A DNA stretch of 64,000 nt, taken from positions 3,228,501 through 3,292,500 of the forward strand of contig NZ_CP065915.1 in assembly GCF_016134045.1 (NCBI RefSeq), read 5' to 3'. Numbering within the stretch: position 1 is the first letter of the stretch; each line of letters begins with the position of its first letter. The notes under the pieces were generated by a model. It did no database searches. It was not told where the DNA came from and saw nothing but the letters and a program-made list of their open reading frames with translations. The position numbers and the translations under genes were made by a program. Positions 19,634 to 31,806 of the stretch are shown in pieces. This stretch comes from Pelagovum pacificum (GTDB lineage: Bacteria; Pseudomonadota; Alphaproteobacteria; Rhodobacterales; Rhodobacteraceae).

Positions 19634-19666
19634 AAAAACGCCCCGGCCTTTCGGCAGGGGCGTTTT
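19634..19666. terminator. Bidirectional terminator between the lysozyme gene and rplP
   Basis: Stem AAAACGCCCC / GGGGCGTTTT with a GGCCTTTCGGCA loop region, flanked by A and T runs on both sides. It can end the rplB-rplP transcript on the - strand and the lysozyme gene on the + strand. Confidence 0.85.
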
Positions 19667-19701
19667 CAGATCTCATGGTCCGGGGCGGCGCCCCGCGAAC
19701 C

Positions 19702-20115
19702 TTACCAGTCCTCGCGGACCACGGTGCGGGTCTTGATCGGCAGCTTCATCGCGGCGAGGCGCAGGGCCTCACGTGCGGTGGCTTCGTTCACGCCGTCGAT
19801 CTCGAACATCACGCGGCCCGGCTTGACCTTGGCGGTCCAGCGGTCGACGGAACCCTTACCTTTACCCATGCGAACCTCGATCGGCTTCGCGGTGACCGGA
19901 AGGTCCGGGAAGATACGGATCCAGACACGGCCCTGACGCTTCATGTGACGCGTCATGGCACGACGGGCGGCTTCGATCTGACGAGCAGTAACCCGCTCCG
20001 GCTCAAGGGCTTTGAGGCCGTAGGTGCCGAAGTTGAGGTCCGATCCGCCTTTAGCGAGGCCGTGGATACGGCCCTTGTGCTGCTTGCGGAATTTCGTGCG
20101 TTTCGGTTGAAGCAT
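19702..20115 (-). CDS. rplP: 50S ribosomal protein L16 (uL16)
   Basis: Protein of 137 residues near the peptidyl-transferase centre. It starts [17 protein letters not shown] and contains [32 protein letters not shown] and [21 protein letters not shown]. It is the last gene of the middle S10 unit; a terminator follows. Confidence 0.98.
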   Translation of the reverse strand: MLQPKRTKFRKQHKGRIHGLAKGGSDLNFGTYGLKALEPERVTARQIEAARRAMTRHMKRQGRVWIRIFPDLPVTAKPIEVRMGKGKGSVDRWTAKVKPGRVMFEIDGVNEATAREALRLAAMKLPIKTRTVVREDW

Positions 20116-20125
20116 GACTTACTCC

Positions 20126-20830
20126 TTACCGGCCACGGGGACCGCGGGGAGCGGGGCCGTCTTGCAGCTCCTGCGCCTTGCGGTCACGTGCCTGGGGATC
20201 GTGCTCCATGATCTCGCCTTTGAAGATCCAGACCTTGATCCCGATGATGCCATACGGCGTTACGGCTTCGCTGTGCGCGTAGTCGATGTCGGCGCGAAGG
20301 GTGTGCAGGGGCACGCGGCCCTCGCGGTACCATTCGGTCCGGGCGATCTCGGCACCGCCGAGGCGGCCCGCGACGTTGACCCGGATGCCGAGCGCACCCA
20401 TCCGCATGGCGTTCTGAACGGCACGCTTCATGGCACGACGGAAGGACACACGGCGCTCGAGCTGCTGGGCGATGCTCTCACCCACCAGCGCGGCGTCGAG
20501 CTCGGGCTTGCGGACCTCGACGATGTTGAGGTGCAGCTCGGAGTCCGTCATCTTGGCGAGCTTCTTGCGAAGCACCTCGATGTCGGCGCCTTTCTTGCCG
20601 ATGATCACGCCCGGACGCGCAGTGTGAATGGTCACACGGCACTTCTTGTGCGGACGCTCGATAATCACGCGGGAAACACCGGCCTGCTTGCACTCGGTCT
20701 TGATGAACTCGCGGATCTTCACGTCTTCCAGGAGAAGATCACCGTAGTCCTTCGTGTCGGCGTACCAGCGGCTGTCCCAGGTGCGGTTGACCTGGAGGCG
20801 CATCCCGATCGGATTGACCTTGTTACCCAT
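20126..20830 (-). CDS. rpsC: 30S ribosomal protein S3 (uS3)
   Basis: Protein of 234 residues with two KH-type domains: [24 protein letters not shown] at the start, [20 protein letters not shown] and the C-terminal [30 protein letters not shown]. The start at 20830 overlaps the rplV stop (TAATG). The frame upstream is open but only antisense-like. Confidence 0.98.
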   Translation of the reverse strand: MGNKVNPIGMRLQVNRTWDSRWYADTKDYGDLLLEDVKIREFIKTECKQAGVSRVIIERPHKKCRVTIHTARPGVIIGKKGADIEVLRKKLAKMTDSELHLNIVEVRKPELDAALVGESIAQQLERRVSFRRAMKRAVQNAMRMGALGIRVNVAGRLGGAEIARTEWYREGRVPLHTLRADIDYAHSEAVTPYGIIGIKVWIFKGEIMEHDPQARDRKAQELQDGPAPRGPRGR

Positions 20831-21210
20831 TAGGCTTGCTCCTCGACCTGGCGGACCTTGATGGTGATTTCCGAGAACGGCTTCATGATCCGGCCGAAAC
20901 GGCCACGACCACGGGGCCGGCCACGCTTCATCACCAGGTTCTTGCCGACGTAAGCCTCGGCGACGACCAGTTCGTCGACGTCCAGGTTGTGGTTGTTCTC
21001 GGCGTTGGCGATCGCGGACTGAAGGCACTTCTTCACGTCCTGCGCGATCCGGCGCTTGGAGAAGGTCAGGTCCGTGAGGGCCTTGTCCACCTTCTTGCCG
21101 CGGATCATGCCGGCGACGAGGTTGAGTTTCTGCGGAGACGTGCGAAGCATGCGCAGTTTTGCCATCGCTTCGTTGTCTGCCACGCGGCGGGGGTTCTTTT
21201 CCTTGCCCAT
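20830..21210 (-). CDS. rplV: 50S ribosomal protein L22 (uL22)
   Basis: Protein of 126 residues lining the exit tunnel. Contains [47 protein letters not shown] and the tunnel loop [17 protein letters not shown]. Shares its last bases with the rpsC start and follows rpsS by 3 bases. Confidence 0.98.
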   Translation of the reverse strand: MGKEKNPRRVADNEAMAKLRMLRTSPQKLNLVAGMIRGKKVDKALTDLTFSKRRIAQDVKKCLQSAIANAENNHNLDVDELVVAEAYVGKNLVMKRGRPRGRGRFGRIMKPFSEITIKVRQVEEQA

Positions 21211-21213
21211 GAC

Positions 21214-21492
21214 TTACTTCCGCTTCGCTTTCTTGTCGGCTGCGTGACCGTAGTAGGTCCGCGTCGGCGAGTATTCACCGAACTTCTGGCCGATCATGTC
21301 CTCGGACACGTTGACGGGAACGTGCTTCTGGCCGTTGTAGACGCCGAACGTCAGGCCCACGAACTGGGGCAGGATCGTCGAGCGACGGGACCAGATTTTG
21401 ATAACGTCGTTCCGACCGGACTCGCGGGCCTTCTCGGCCTTCTTGAGCACGTAGGAATCGACGAACGGGCCTTTCCAAACAGAACGGGTCAT
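21214..21492 (-). CDS. rpsS: 30S ribosomal protein S19 (uS19)
   Basis: Protein of 92 residues: [21 protein letters not shown] at the start, [30 protein letters not shown] in the centre and [22 protein letters not shown] at the end. Confidence 0.98.
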   Translation of the reverse strand: MTRSVWKGPFVDSYVLKKAEKARESGRNDVIKIWSRRSTILPQFVGLTFGVYNGQKHVPVNVSEDMIGQKFGEYSPTRTYYGHAADKKAKRK

Positions 21493-21495
21493 GGA

Positions 21496-22338
21496 TTACC
21501 GCCCTTTCTTCTTGGCGTGACGCGAGCGGATGATCAGCTTCTGCGACGCCTTGTTCTTGTTCCGGGTGCGCGCACCCTTCGTCGGCTTGCCCCACGGGGT
21601 AACCGGGTGACGGCCACCAGAGGTCCGGCCTTCACCACCACCGTGCGGGTGGTCGATCGGGTTCATGACGACACCGCGGACGCTGGGACGCTTGCCGTAA
21701 TGGCGGTTGCGGCCGGCTTTACCGATGTTCTGGTTGCTGTTGTCGGGGTTCGACACGGCACCGACGGTCGCGATGCATTCCTGGCGAACCATCCGCAGCT
21801 CGCCCGACGACAGGCGGATCTGCGCGTAGCCACCGTCACGGCCGACGAACTGGGCGTAGGTGCCCGCGGCGCGTGCGATCTGGCCGCCCTTGCCGGGCTT
21901 CAGTTCGATGTTGTGAACGATCGTGCCGATCGGCATGCCGGAGAACGGCATCGCGTTGCCCGGCTTGATGTCGACCTTGGTGCCCGCGACGATCTTGTCG
22001 CCGACGGCGATCCGCTGGGGCGCGAGGATATAGGCCTGCTCACCGTCCGTGTACTGGATCAGGGCGATGAAGGCGGTGCGGTTCGGGTCGTATTCGATGC
22101 GGACGACGACGGCTTCGACGTCGTGCTTGTTCCGCTTGAAATCGACCACGCGGTAGAGGCGCTTTGCCCCACCGCCGCGACGACGCATGGTGATCCGTCC
22201 GGTATTGTTCCGGCCGCCCGACTTCGTCAGACCCTCGGTGAGGGACTTGACAGGACGTCCTTTCCAAAGCTCCGAACGGTCGATCAGAACCAGCCCACGC
22301 TGGCCAGGCGTCGTCGGCTTATACGACTTGAGTGCCAT
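21496..22338 (-). CDS. rplB: 50S ribosomal protein L2 (uL2)
   Basis: Protein of 280 residues needed for subunit joining. Starts [17 protein letters not shown] and contains [16 protein letters not shown] and the conserved late block [22 protein letters not shown]. The start at 22338 is used because the 20 upstream codons are unconserved leader. It begins a new transcription unit, cut off from rplW by the opposite-strand ytoQ gene. Confidence 0.98.
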   Translation of the reverse strand: MALKSYKPTTPGQRGLVLIDRSELWKGRPVKSLTEGLTKSGGRNNTGRITMRRRGGGAKRLYRVVDFKRNKHDVEAVVVRIEYDPNRTAFIALIQYTDGEQAYILAPQRIAVGDKIVAGTKVDIKPGNAMPFSGMPIGTIVHNIELKPGKGGQIARAAGTYAQFVGRDGGYAQIRLSSGELRMVRQECIATVGAVSNPDNSNQNIGKAGRNRHYGKRPSVRGVVMNPIDHPHGGGEGRTSGGRHPVTPWGKPTKGARTRNKNKASQKLIIRSRHAKKKGR

Positions 22339-22431
22339 GTTTACTGTCTTTCCGTTGCTTTGCGGATCGCAAGCGACCCGGCTGTTTAAGGGCCCCAAAG
22401 GTCCCCGGTCGAATGTCCATTCAGGACAACA

Positions 22432-22461
22432 GCAAAGCCCCGGACGAATCCGGGGCTTTGC
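22432..22461 (-). promoter_or_regulatory. Leader hairpin at the 5' end of the rplB transcript
   Basis: A perfect 13-bp stem (GCAAAGCCCCGGA and its complement) with a 4-base loop. It lies directly downstream of the rplB promoter, so it should form within the first 5-35 bases of the mRNA, about 95 bases before the rplB start. There is no U run, so it is not a normal terminator. A role in mRNA stability or autoregulation is inferred. Confidence 0.6.
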
Positions 22462-22470
22462 GGATGGGCG

Positions 22471-22499
22471 CTTTTAGGAATGTCAGGTCCCGGCGTCAA
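22471..22499 (-). promoter_or_regulatory. Promoter for rplB-rpsS-rplV-rpsC-rplP
   Basis: On the - strand TTGACG (22494-22499), 17 bases, TAAAAG (22471-22476). It is one of the best matches to a housekeeping promoter in the window and lies 133 bases upstream of rplB, just where the S10 cluster has been split. Confidence 0.75.
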
Positions 22500-22630
22500 G
22501 CCTGATAGCCCATGAACCGCCCGACCCGGGCCAGTTCACGGGCCCACGGCACCGGAACGCCTTAAGCGGTTGCACGCCCGCTCTCCCCGCGCAAGAACCG
22601 GATCGATGTCACAGCGGACAAGGTGAAGAA

Positions 22631-23074
22631 ATGAAGCTCAACGTCTATCTCGCCGGTGAAATCCACAGCGCATGGCGCGATGAAGTCATCGCAGCCTGCG
22701 ACGGGCTCGAGATCGACTGGATGGGACCGGTGACCGATCATGCCGCTTCGGATGATTGCGGTGTCGAGATCTTCGGCGCGGAAGAGGACAAGTTCTGGCA
22801 CGACCGCAAGGGCGCGCTGCTGAACGCTGTGCGGACCCGTACGGCGCTGGACCGGTGCGACGTGCTGGTCGTGTGCTTCGGTGAGAAGTACAAGCAGTGG
22901 AACGCCGCGTTCGACGCTGGCTATGCCGCGGCGAGGGGCAAGGCGATCATCGTGCTTCAGCCCCCGGAACATGACCATGCGCTCAAGGAAGTCGACGCCG
23001 CCGCAAATGCCGTGGCGCGGAGCCCGCAGGAGGTCGCGCGTGCGCTTCGCTACGTCACGACCATGACGCTCTAG
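22631..23074 (+). CDS. YtoQ family protein
   Basis: Protein of 147 residues, resembling the YtoQ family of unknown function, with a nucleoside-2-deoxyribosyltransferase-like pattern: LNVYLAGEIHSAWRDEV at the N-terminus, DHAASDDCGVEIFG, DRCDVLVVCFGEKYKQWNAAFDAGYAAARGKAIIVL. It is encoded on the strand opposite to the ribosomal genes and sits inside the S10 cluster, between rplW and rplB. A shared terminator follows it. Function unknown. Confidence 0.85.
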   Translation: MKLNVYLAGEIHSAWRDEVIAACDGLEIDWMGPVTDHAASDDCGVEIFGAEEDKFWHDRKGALLNAVRTRTALDRCDVLVVCFGEKYKQWNAAFDAGYAAARGKAIIVLQPPEHDHALKEVDAAANAVARSPQEVARALRYVTTMTL

Positions 23075-23097
23075 GACAAGCCGGATGCATCAATAAG

Positions 23098-23134
23098 CGA
23101 AAGGGCCCCCGGCGCGAACCGGGGGCCCTTTTCA
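23098..23134. terminator. Bidirectional terminator between ytoQ and rplW
   Basis: Very strong stem AAGGGCCCCCGG / CCGGGGGCCCTT with a CGCGAA loop, followed by T residues on the + strand and by a short T run on the - strand. It ends ytoQ transcription on one strand and rplW transcription on the other, so the first S10 unit stops here. Confidence 0.85.
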
Positions 23135-23151
23135 GTCGACGGGTCCGTGGC

Positions 23152-23448
23152 TCAGAGGCCGGTGGAAACGTCGATCGTGTTGCCCTCTTCGAGGGTCACG
23201 TAGGCTTTCTTGACGTCCTTCCGACGGCCAAGCTGGCCGCGGAAACGCTTCTGCTTGCCCTTGGTGATGGTCGTGTTCACGGCCTTCACCTTCACACCGA
23301 AGAGGCTTTCGACGGCCTCCTTGATCTGGGGCTTGGAGCTGTCGATCGCCACTTCGAACACCACACCATTGGCCTCGGAGGTCATGGTGGATTTCTCGGT
23401 GATGACCGGCTTGACGATGACGTCGTAATGCTCGGGCTTCACGGTCAT
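23152..23448 (-). CDS. rplW: 50S ribosomal protein L23 (uL23)
   Basis: Protein of 98 residues that docks trigger factor and SRP at the tunnel exit. Contains [40 protein letters not shown] and [20 protein letters not shown]. Its ATG overlaps the rplD stop by 4 bases. Last gene before the ytoQ interruption. Confidence 0.98.
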   Translation of the reverse strand: MTVKPEHYDVIVKPVITEKSTMTSEANGVVFEVAIDSSKPQIKEAVESLFGVKVKAVNTTITKGKQKRFRGQLGRRKDVKKAYVTLEEGNTIDVSTGL

Positions 23449-24065
23449 TTTAGTCGGGCCTCCAGGGCTTCGACACCCGCCTTCGTGATCACGAGCGTGT
23501 CACTCTTGAGGATGTCGTAGACGTTGGCGCCCACGGAGGGGAGCACGTCAACGGTTTGCAGGTTGCGGGCCGCGGTGGCGAAGTTCTCGTTCAGCTCGGC
23601 GCCGTCAATGATCAGCGCGCGCTTCCAGCCGAGGTTCTTCACCTGCTTGGCCAGGGCCGAGGTCTTGGCTTCGGACAGTTCCGCCGACTCGATGACGACC
23701 AGTTCGCCCGCTTTCAGCTTGGCGGACAGCGCGTGGCGCAGGCCCAGCTTGCGGAACTTCTTGGTCAGGTCATGGCCGTGGCTGCGCGGAGTCGGACCCT
23801 TGTAGATACCACCCTTGCGGAAGATCGGCGCGTTGCGGTCGCCGTGGCGTGCGCCACCGGTGCCCTTCTGGCGATAGATCTTCTTGGTCGAGTAGGAGGT
23901 CTCGCTCCGGGTCTTGACCTTGTGGGTGCCCTGCTGCGCGTTGTTGCGCTGCCAGCGGACCACACGGTGAAGGATGTCGGCGCGGGGCTCGAGCCCGAAG
24001 AGGCCCTCGTCCAGATCGACCGATCCGGCCTTCCCGCCGTCCAGTTTGATCACGTCGAGTTTCAT
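23445..24065 (-). CDS. rplD: 50S ribosomal protein L4 (uL4)
   Basis: Protein of 206 residues. The tunnel loop is seen as [29 protein letters not shown], a region tied to macrolide response and without an obvious change. In E. coli L4 represses its own operon; not tested here. Overlaps rplC and rplW by 4 bases each. Confidence 0.98.
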   Translation of the reverse strand: MKLDVIKLDGGKAGSVDLDEGLFGLEPRADILHRVVRWQRNNAQQGTHKVKTRSETSYSTKKIYRQKGTGGARHGDRNAPIFRKGGIYKGPTPRSHGHDLTKKFRKLGLRHALSAKLKAGELVVIESAELSEAKTSALAKQVKNLGWKRALIIDGAELNENFATAARNLQTVDVLPSVGANVYDILKSDTLVITKAGVEALEARLK

Positions 24066-24934
24066 TCCTCGCCTTCCTTCTTCTCGCTGTCAGCGTTCGC
24101 TTCGGCGTCCTTGTCCGCTTCGATGTCGGCCTCGGCTTCCTGCAGCGCAGCTTCCTGCGCGGCGGCTTCCTCGGCGAGACGGGCCTCTTCGGCCAGGCGG
24201 GCTTCTTCCTCGGCGGCGGCGGCGGCTTCTTCAGCAGCCTTTTTCGCTTCCTCGGCAGCGGACTTCAGCGCGGCGGGGTAGATGACGCCATCGGGGATCG
24301 GCTTCTTCACCGCATCCTTGATGGTGACCCAGCCACCCTTGGAGCCCGGCACAGCGCCCTTGACCATGATGATGCCGCGCTCGGCATCGGTCTGGACGAT
24401 CTGCAGGTTCTGGGTGGTGATACGGGCAGCACCCATATGACCGGCCATTTTCTTGCCTTTGAAGACCTTGCCCGGATCCTGACACTGCCCCGTGGAGCCG
24501 TGCGACCGGTGGGAGATCGACACACCGTGGGTGGCGCGCAGGCCGCCGAAGTTGTGCCGCTTCATGGCACCGGCGAAACCTTTACCGATCGACGTGCCGG
24601 ACACGTCGACAAACTGACCCGCGAAGTAGTGGTCAGCGGTGATTTCCTCACCCACTTCGATGAGGTTTTCCGGCGCGACGCGGAATTCCGCGATCTTCCG
24701 TTTCGGTTCGACATTGGCCTTCGAGAAGACGCCACGCATCGGCGCGGAGGTCCGCTTGGCCTTGGCAGTGCCACAGCCGAGCTGAACGGCGGTATAGCCG
24801 TCACGGTCCGCGGTCCGCTGAGCGACGACCTGCAGCTTGTCGAGCTGAAGGACGGTCACGGGGACCTGCTTGCCGTCTTCCTGGAAGATACGGGTCATCC
24901 CGACCTTCTTGGCGATGATTCCAGAGCGCAACAT
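24062..24934 (-). CDS. rplC: 50S ribosomal protein L3 (uL3) with long acidic tail
   Basis: Residues 1 to about 220 are a normal L3 ([19 protein letters not shown] at the start, [33 protein letters not shown] in the centre). Residues 221-290 are an extra tail of Ala, Glu and some Lys and Arg, with AEEAARLAEE-like repeats that should form a solvent-exposed charged helix. Bacterial L3 is usually 205-220 residues, so the tail is a lineage addition of unknown role. Confidence 0.97.
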   Translation of the reverse strand: MLRSGIIAKKVGMTRIFQEDGKQVPVTVLQLDKLQVVAQRTADRDGYTAVQLGCGTAKAKRTSAPMRGVFSKANVEPKRKIAEFRVAPENLIEVGEEITADHYFAGQFVDVSGTSIGKGFAGAMKRHNFGGLRATHGVSISHRSHGSTGQCQDPGKVFKGKKMAGHMGAARITTQNLQIVQTDAERGIIMVKGAVPGSKGGWVTIKDAVKKPIPDGVIYPAALKSAAEEAKKAAEEAAAAAEEEARLAEEARLAEEAAAQEAALQEAEADIEADKDAEANADSEKKEGEE

Positions 24935-24949
24935 GTTCGGTAGCCCTCC

Positions 24950-25264
24950 TTACACCTTGATTTCGACGTCGACGCCAGCGGCGAGGTCGAGCTTCATCAG
25001 CGCGTCCACGGTCTGGGGCGTCGGGTCCACGATGTCGAGAAGACGCTTGTGCGTGCGGATCTCGAACTGGTCGCGGGATTTCTTGTCGACGTGCGGGCCA
25101 CGGAGAACCGTGAACTTCTCGATCTTGTTCGGAAGCGGAATCGGGCCCCGGACGGAAGCGCCGGTGCGCTTCGCGGTCTGGACGATCTCCTGCGTGCTGG
25201 CGTCCAGCACGCGGTAATCGAAGGCCTTCAGCCGGATCCGGATATTCTGGCTCTGGATTGCCAT
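24950..25264 (-). CDS. rpsJ: 30S ribosomal protein S10 / NusE (uS10)
   Basis: Protein of 104 residues, also part of the transcription antitermination complex. Contains [65 protein letters not shown] and [17 protein letters not shown]. It follows tufA after 123 bases that hold a palindromic repeat but no clear promoter. Confidence 0.98.
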   Translation of the reverse strand: MAIQSQNIRIRLKAFDYRVLDASTQEIVQTAKRTGASVRGPIPLPNKIEKFTVLRGPHVDKKSRDQFEIRTHKRLLDIVDPTPQTVDALMKLDLAAGVDVEIKV

Positions 25265-25347
25265 TGTCTCTCAGCCTTTCGCGGCGTTTTCCCAAAGAGG
25301 TGGACCGACGGTATTGGCGGCCCACGTAAGGGTCTTTTTTGGGGTTT

Positions 25348-25370
25348 GGGTGCGCGTCGAGCGCGCACCC
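25348..25370. repeat. Dispersed palindromic repeat, copy 3 (tufA-rpsJ gap)
   Basis: Arms GGGTGCGC and GCGCACCC around GTCGAGC, followed by TACGG. It lies 17 bases past the tufA stop. There is no T run after it on the - strand, so it is not a standard terminator. Confidence 0.8.
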
Positions 25371-25387
25371 TACGGGTTGCCCCGCTC

Positions 25388-26563
<1,176 letters not shown>

Positions 26564-26586
26564 TGGAGGCTCCTTTGTCTGTCGTT

Positions 26587-26646
26587 CGGTGCGCTGCGGG
26601 GGCGCACCCTACGGGTGGGTGTAGGGTGCGCCGCGAGGGCGCACCG
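26587..26646. repeat. Head-to-head pair of palindromic repeats (fusA-tufA gap)
   Basis: Two elements of 26 bases (26587-26612 and 26621-26646) are near-exact inverted copies, each with GGTGCGC and GCGCACC arms and a GTAGGG edge facing the 8-base centre. RNA from either strand could fold into one long stem or two small hairpins. It belongs to the dispersed family seen at 13013, 25348, 36982 and 48426. Confidence 0.8.
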
Positions 26647-26650
26647 AAGG

Positions 26651-28792
<2,142 letters not shown>

Positions 28793-28845
28793 TGGAAAGG
28801 GTCCTTAAAGCCTGAGCTTGGGTCGAAGCGGAGCTGCCGACCGAG

Positions 28846-29316
28846 TTACCAGCGGTAGTGGCTGAACGCGCGGTTGGCGTCGGCCATCTTGTGGGTGTCT
28901 TCACGCTTCTTGACGGCGGTGCCGCGGCCCTGGACCGCATCGACCAGCTCGCCTGCGAGGCGCTCTTCCATCGTGTTCTCGTTGCGCGACTTCGCGGCGG
29001 CGATGAGCCAGCGGATCGCGAGCGCTTCACGACGCTCGGGGCGGACTTCGACCGGCACCTGGTAGGTGGCGCCGCCGACCCGGCGGGAGCGAACCTCGAC
29101 GGAGGGCTTCACGTTGTCGAGCGCTTCGTGGAACACTTCGACCGGAGCCTTCTTGAGACGACCCTCAACGCGATCGAACGCGTTGTAGACGATCTTCTCT
29201 GCGACCGACTTCTTGCCGTCGATCATGAGGTTGTTCATGAACTTGGTGAGCACACGATCGCCGAACTTGGCGTCGGGGAGAACTTCGCGCTTCTCTGCAG
29301 CGTGACGACGGGACAT
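28846..29316 (-). CDS. rpsG: 30S ribosomal protein S7 (uS7)
   Basis: Protein of 156 residues: [26 protein letters not shown] at the start, [30 protein letters not shown] and the end [27 protein letters not shown] lies 6 bases before the ATG. Confidence 0.98.
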   Translation of the reverse strand: MSRRHAAEKREVLPDAKFGDRVLTKFMNNLMIDGKKSVAEKIVYNAFDRVEGRLKKAPVEVFHEALDNVKPSVEVRSRRVGGATYQVPVEVRPERREALAIRWLIAAAKSRNENTMEERLAGELVDAVQGRGTAVKKREDTHKMADANRAFSHYRW

Positions 29317-29328
29317 CTGTAATTCCTC

Positions 29329-29700
29329 TTACTTCGGACGCTTCGCGCCGTACTTGGAGCGGCGCTGTTTACGGTCCTTGACACCCTGGGTGTCGAGGAC
29401 GCCGCGAAGGATGTGGTAACGGACACCGGGAAGGTCTTTCACACGGCCGCCACGGATCAGGACAACGGAGTGCTCCTGAAGGTTGTGGCTCTCGCCCGGA
29501 ATGTAGCTGATGACCTCGTAGCCGTTGGTGAGACGCACCTTGGCCACCTTACGCATAGCCGAGTTCGGCTTCTTCGGCGTGGTGGTGTAGACCCGGGTAC
29601 AGACGCCGCGCTTCTGCGGGCACTGTTCCAGGTGCATGGACTTGGAGCGTTTGACTTTCGGCTGCCGCGGCTTGCGGATCAGCTGTTGGATCGTTGGCAT
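29329..29700 (-). CDS. rpsL: 30S ribosomal protein S12 (uS12)
   Basis: Decoding-centre protein of 123 residues. It starts [20 protein letters not shown]. The streptomycin-relevant lysines in [11 protein letters not shown] and [14 protein letters not shown] are the sensitive, wild-type residues. The start at 29700 is preceded by GGGGAAG; 37 further open codons upstream are leader. First gene of the str operon. Confidence 0.98.
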   Translation of the reverse strand: MPTIQQLIRKPRQPKVKRSKSMHLEQCPQKRGVCTRVYTTTPKKPNSAMRKVAKVRLTNGYEVISYIPGESHNLQEHSVVLIRGGRVKDLPGVRYHILRGVLDTQGVKDRKQRRSKYGAKRPK

Positions 29701-29922
29701 TGGGCGTTCTTCCCCGATTCCTGACACATGTGTTGCGGACCCGAGGGGCCGCGGATTTCGACTACACGCTTCGCGCGTCCGCAAAGCGCAAACACCCGCA
29801 GACGACCCCATTCAGGATCGGTGCGGTGGGTATCCAGAGGATCGGGGCACAGGCCCGGATCGTGACCACTTCAACTCTGATTTCAGGAGCGTCAGGGCAT
29901 AACCCCGGTCCCGAGTGGCCGC

Positions 29923-29951
29923 TCTTTAGGGGGAATCGGGGGGGTTGTCAA
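29923..29951 (-). promoter_or_regulatory. Promoter for rpsL-rpsG-fusA-tufA
   Basis: On the - strand a consensus TTGACA (29946-29951), 17 bases, TAAAGA (29923-29928). The -35 box overlaps the stop codon of the upstream glycosyltransferase gene (29948-29950). The implied leader before rpsL is about 215 bases, GC-rich, with no gene in it. Confidence 0.85.
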
Positions 29952-30787
29952 CGCTTCCGCAAGAGTGTGTCGAGCGCCGTCTCCATCCCCGGCAGATCGA
30001 TGCCGAACGATTCAGCGAGCAACGTCCTGAGGTCGTCCGGTTCGGCCTTCCAGGTTTCGATCCGGTCCCAGCGACGGTCGATCTCGCTCTCGTTGACCTC
30101 GTGGCTTCCACGCACGTACATCGGTGGGAACGGCATCGTCAACTGAGGCATGCCCTTCCACAGCCTTGTATGAAGGGCGTCGAGCAGGCTCATCTGGTCG
30201 TCTGGCGCCCGATAGGTGATGAGCGCCGGCGTCCAGTGCTGTGCGATCACCGGGCGCAGGACCACCCCATCCCCCGTCGCGCGCAGCACGACGCCGCGGC
30301 AGAAATCGACCGTCACTCGCGGGCGCATGTCGAAGAGCTGCCGGACGTGACGGAAGACCAGCCTTGCGCGCTCGACAAAGATCTCCGCGACAGCATCGTC
30401 GTCGTCGAGCCTGAACTCCGCGACGGCCTTGGCGTCCGGGTTCCGGTGCGCCAGCATCGCACGGCGGCAGGCGAAGCGGTGCTGCTCTCCCTCCGGCATG
30501 ATCTCGAGCTTCGCCTGCGGCACATCGGCCAGCAGCGCCTCCAGCCGGGCGCGGTACGGTGCCGGCAAGTGATCCCCGGCGAGAACCACCAGAGTGAAGT
30601 CGGGATCGGTCTGGCGACGCATGCTCGGCAGCGCGACATGCTCGAACCAGAGGAAGCGAAGCTCCAGGCGCGACGGCTCGTAGAGCTTCGCACGGACGGC
30701 ATCCATGTCCATCGCGTGATCTTCGAAACCGCCCGGGGCCGAGGGGTAGGAAAACCTGCAAAGCCCAAGGACCTGGATAGCCGACAT
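29948..30787 (-). CDS. Putative rhamnosyltransferase-type glycosyltransferase (PF11316-like)
   Basis: Protein of 279 residues. It begins MSAIQVLGLCRFSYP, has RFLWFEHVALPSMRRQTDPDFTLVVL and the metal/sugar-binding block AEFRLDDDDAVA (DxD type), and later MYVRGSHEVNES. These fit the putative rhamnosyl transferase family common in Rhodobacterales. The start at 30787 has GGGAGAA upstream; the frame is open far upstream but there overlaps the exporter gene. The acceptor is unknown. It ends on the rpsL promoter. Confidence 0.8.
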   Translation of the reverse strand: MSAIQVLGLCRFSYPSAPGGFEDHAMDMDAVRAKLYEPSRLELRFLWFEHVALPSMRRQTDPDFTLVVLAGDHLPAPYRARLEALLADVPQAKLEIMPEGEQHRFACRRAMLAHRNPDAKAVAEFRLDDDDAVAEIFVERARLVFRHVRQLFDMRPRVTVDFCRGVVLRATGDGVVLRPVIAQHWTPALITYRAPDDQMSLLDALHTRLWKGMPQLTMPFPPMYVRGSHEVNESEIDRRWDRIETWKAEPDDLRTLLAESFGIDLPGMETALDTLLRKR

Positions 30788-30846
30788 CTTTTCTCCCTGC
30801 CTCGTTCGCGGGACCCTATGGCAGCGCGGTGCGCCGCTCAAGCGGA

Positions 30847-31755
30847 TCAGCGCGGAGGCACGTTGGGGCGAGGAATGCCACGGCGTGGAATTGCCAGCCG
30901 CCGCTCGCGCCAGAAGGCGAACAGGCCGGAGCCGACGACGATCGCGCTGCCGATCCACGTGAGAGCGTCGGGGAAGTCGCCGAAGATCACCAGCCCGGCG
31001 ATGATCGCGACAACCAGTCCGGTGTAGCGGAACGGCGCGACGAAGGCGATTTCGCCCACCCTTACGGCCATGATGATCGTCAGGTAAGCCGCCAGCACCA
31101 GCAACGCCGCCAACCCGATGAGGCCGAGCTGGCCGGCACTCGGTCGAACCCATTCCTGCCCGAAGCCGACGACAAGAGCGAACAGCGTGACGATCAGCGC
31201 GGTCCAGAAGGTCACGTTCATCGTGTGGACCTCCTTCGAGAGTCTGCGCGTCGCGAGATCGCGCACCGTGGCGCAGAGCACGGTCGCCACGCCGTAGACC
31301 GAGTAGATGCTGAAGACGTCGCTGCCGGGGCGGACGATCAGCAGAACGCCAAGGAAGCCGGCGAGGATCGCGCTCATCCGGCGCCAGCCGACCGGCTCCT
31401 TGAAGACCAGCGCACTTCCGAGCGTCACGGCGAGCGGCAGTGCCTGCAGGATCGCCGTCAGATCGCCGAGCGGCATGTGGAACAGCGCTGTCAGGAAGAA
31501 CCACGCTGCGCCGGCCTCGGCGACGCAACGTAGGACGATCAGGCCCTTGTCGTGGCGGCTCACCGGCACACTGAACGCGCCGAGCTTCCATGCCGCGATG
31601 GCAAGCAGGGTCGAGGTGACGATCCCGCGCATGAAGATCGCCTGCATCGCCGACATCCCGTCGGACAAAGACTTGAGACACGCATCGTTGAGCGTGAAGC
31701 AGGTCATCGCGGCGACCATCAGAAGCGCACCGCGCATGTTGTCCGACAGTGTCAT
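30847..31755 (-). CDS. EamA/DMT family transporter
   Basis: Inner-membrane protein of 302 residues with about ten hydrophobic helices in two EamA repeats. Typical pieces are RGALLMVAAMTCFTLNDACLK at the start, the loop RCVAEAGAAWFFLTALFHMPLGDLTAI, and VGEIAFVAPFRYTGLVVAIIAG with LVIFGDFPDALTWIGSAIVVGSGL in repeat 2. Exporter of small metabolites; substrate unknown. It is 59 bases upstream of the glycosyltransferase gene on the same strand. Confidence 0.88.
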   Translation of the reverse strand: MTLSDNMRGALLMVAAMTCFTLNDACLKSLSDGMSAMQAIFMRGIVTSTLLAIAAWKLGAFSVPVSRHDKGLIVLRCVAEAGAAWFFLTALFHMPLGDLTAILQALPLAVTLGSALVFKEPVGWRRMSAILAGFLGVLLIVRPGSDVFSIYSVYGVATVLCATVRDLATRRLSKEVHTMNVTFWTALIVTLFALVVGFGQEWVRPSAGQLGLIGLAALLVLAAYLTIIMAVRVGEIAFVAPFRYTGLVVAIIAGLVIFGDFPDALTWIGSAIVVGSGLFAFWRERRLAIPRRGIPRPNVPPR

Positions 31756-31806
31756 GGGCGAGCCGGTATCAGTGCCCCGTGCCCGCCGCCAGATCCATTC
31801 AGCGAG

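Noticed and set aside
22432..22461. The rplB leader hairpin as a transcription terminator
   Set aside because: No T run on either strand, and it lies just after a strong promoter on the - strand and upstream of ytoQ on the + strand, so no transcript would end there usefully.
22502..22628. A promoter for ytoQ on the + strand (TTGCAC, 17 bases, AAGAAC)
   Set aside because: The -10 match is only 3 of 6, so it is not listed as a feature.
25348..25370. The palindrome after tufA as a terminator
   Set aside because: It is followed by AAACCCC, not T residues, on the - strand. Other copies of the same element lie inside transcripts.
30788..31681. Long upstream extension of the glycosyltransferase frame
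   Set aside because: The extra 298 codons overlap the EamA exporter in another frame and lack any family similarity; the ATG at 30787 has a good ribosome-binding site.
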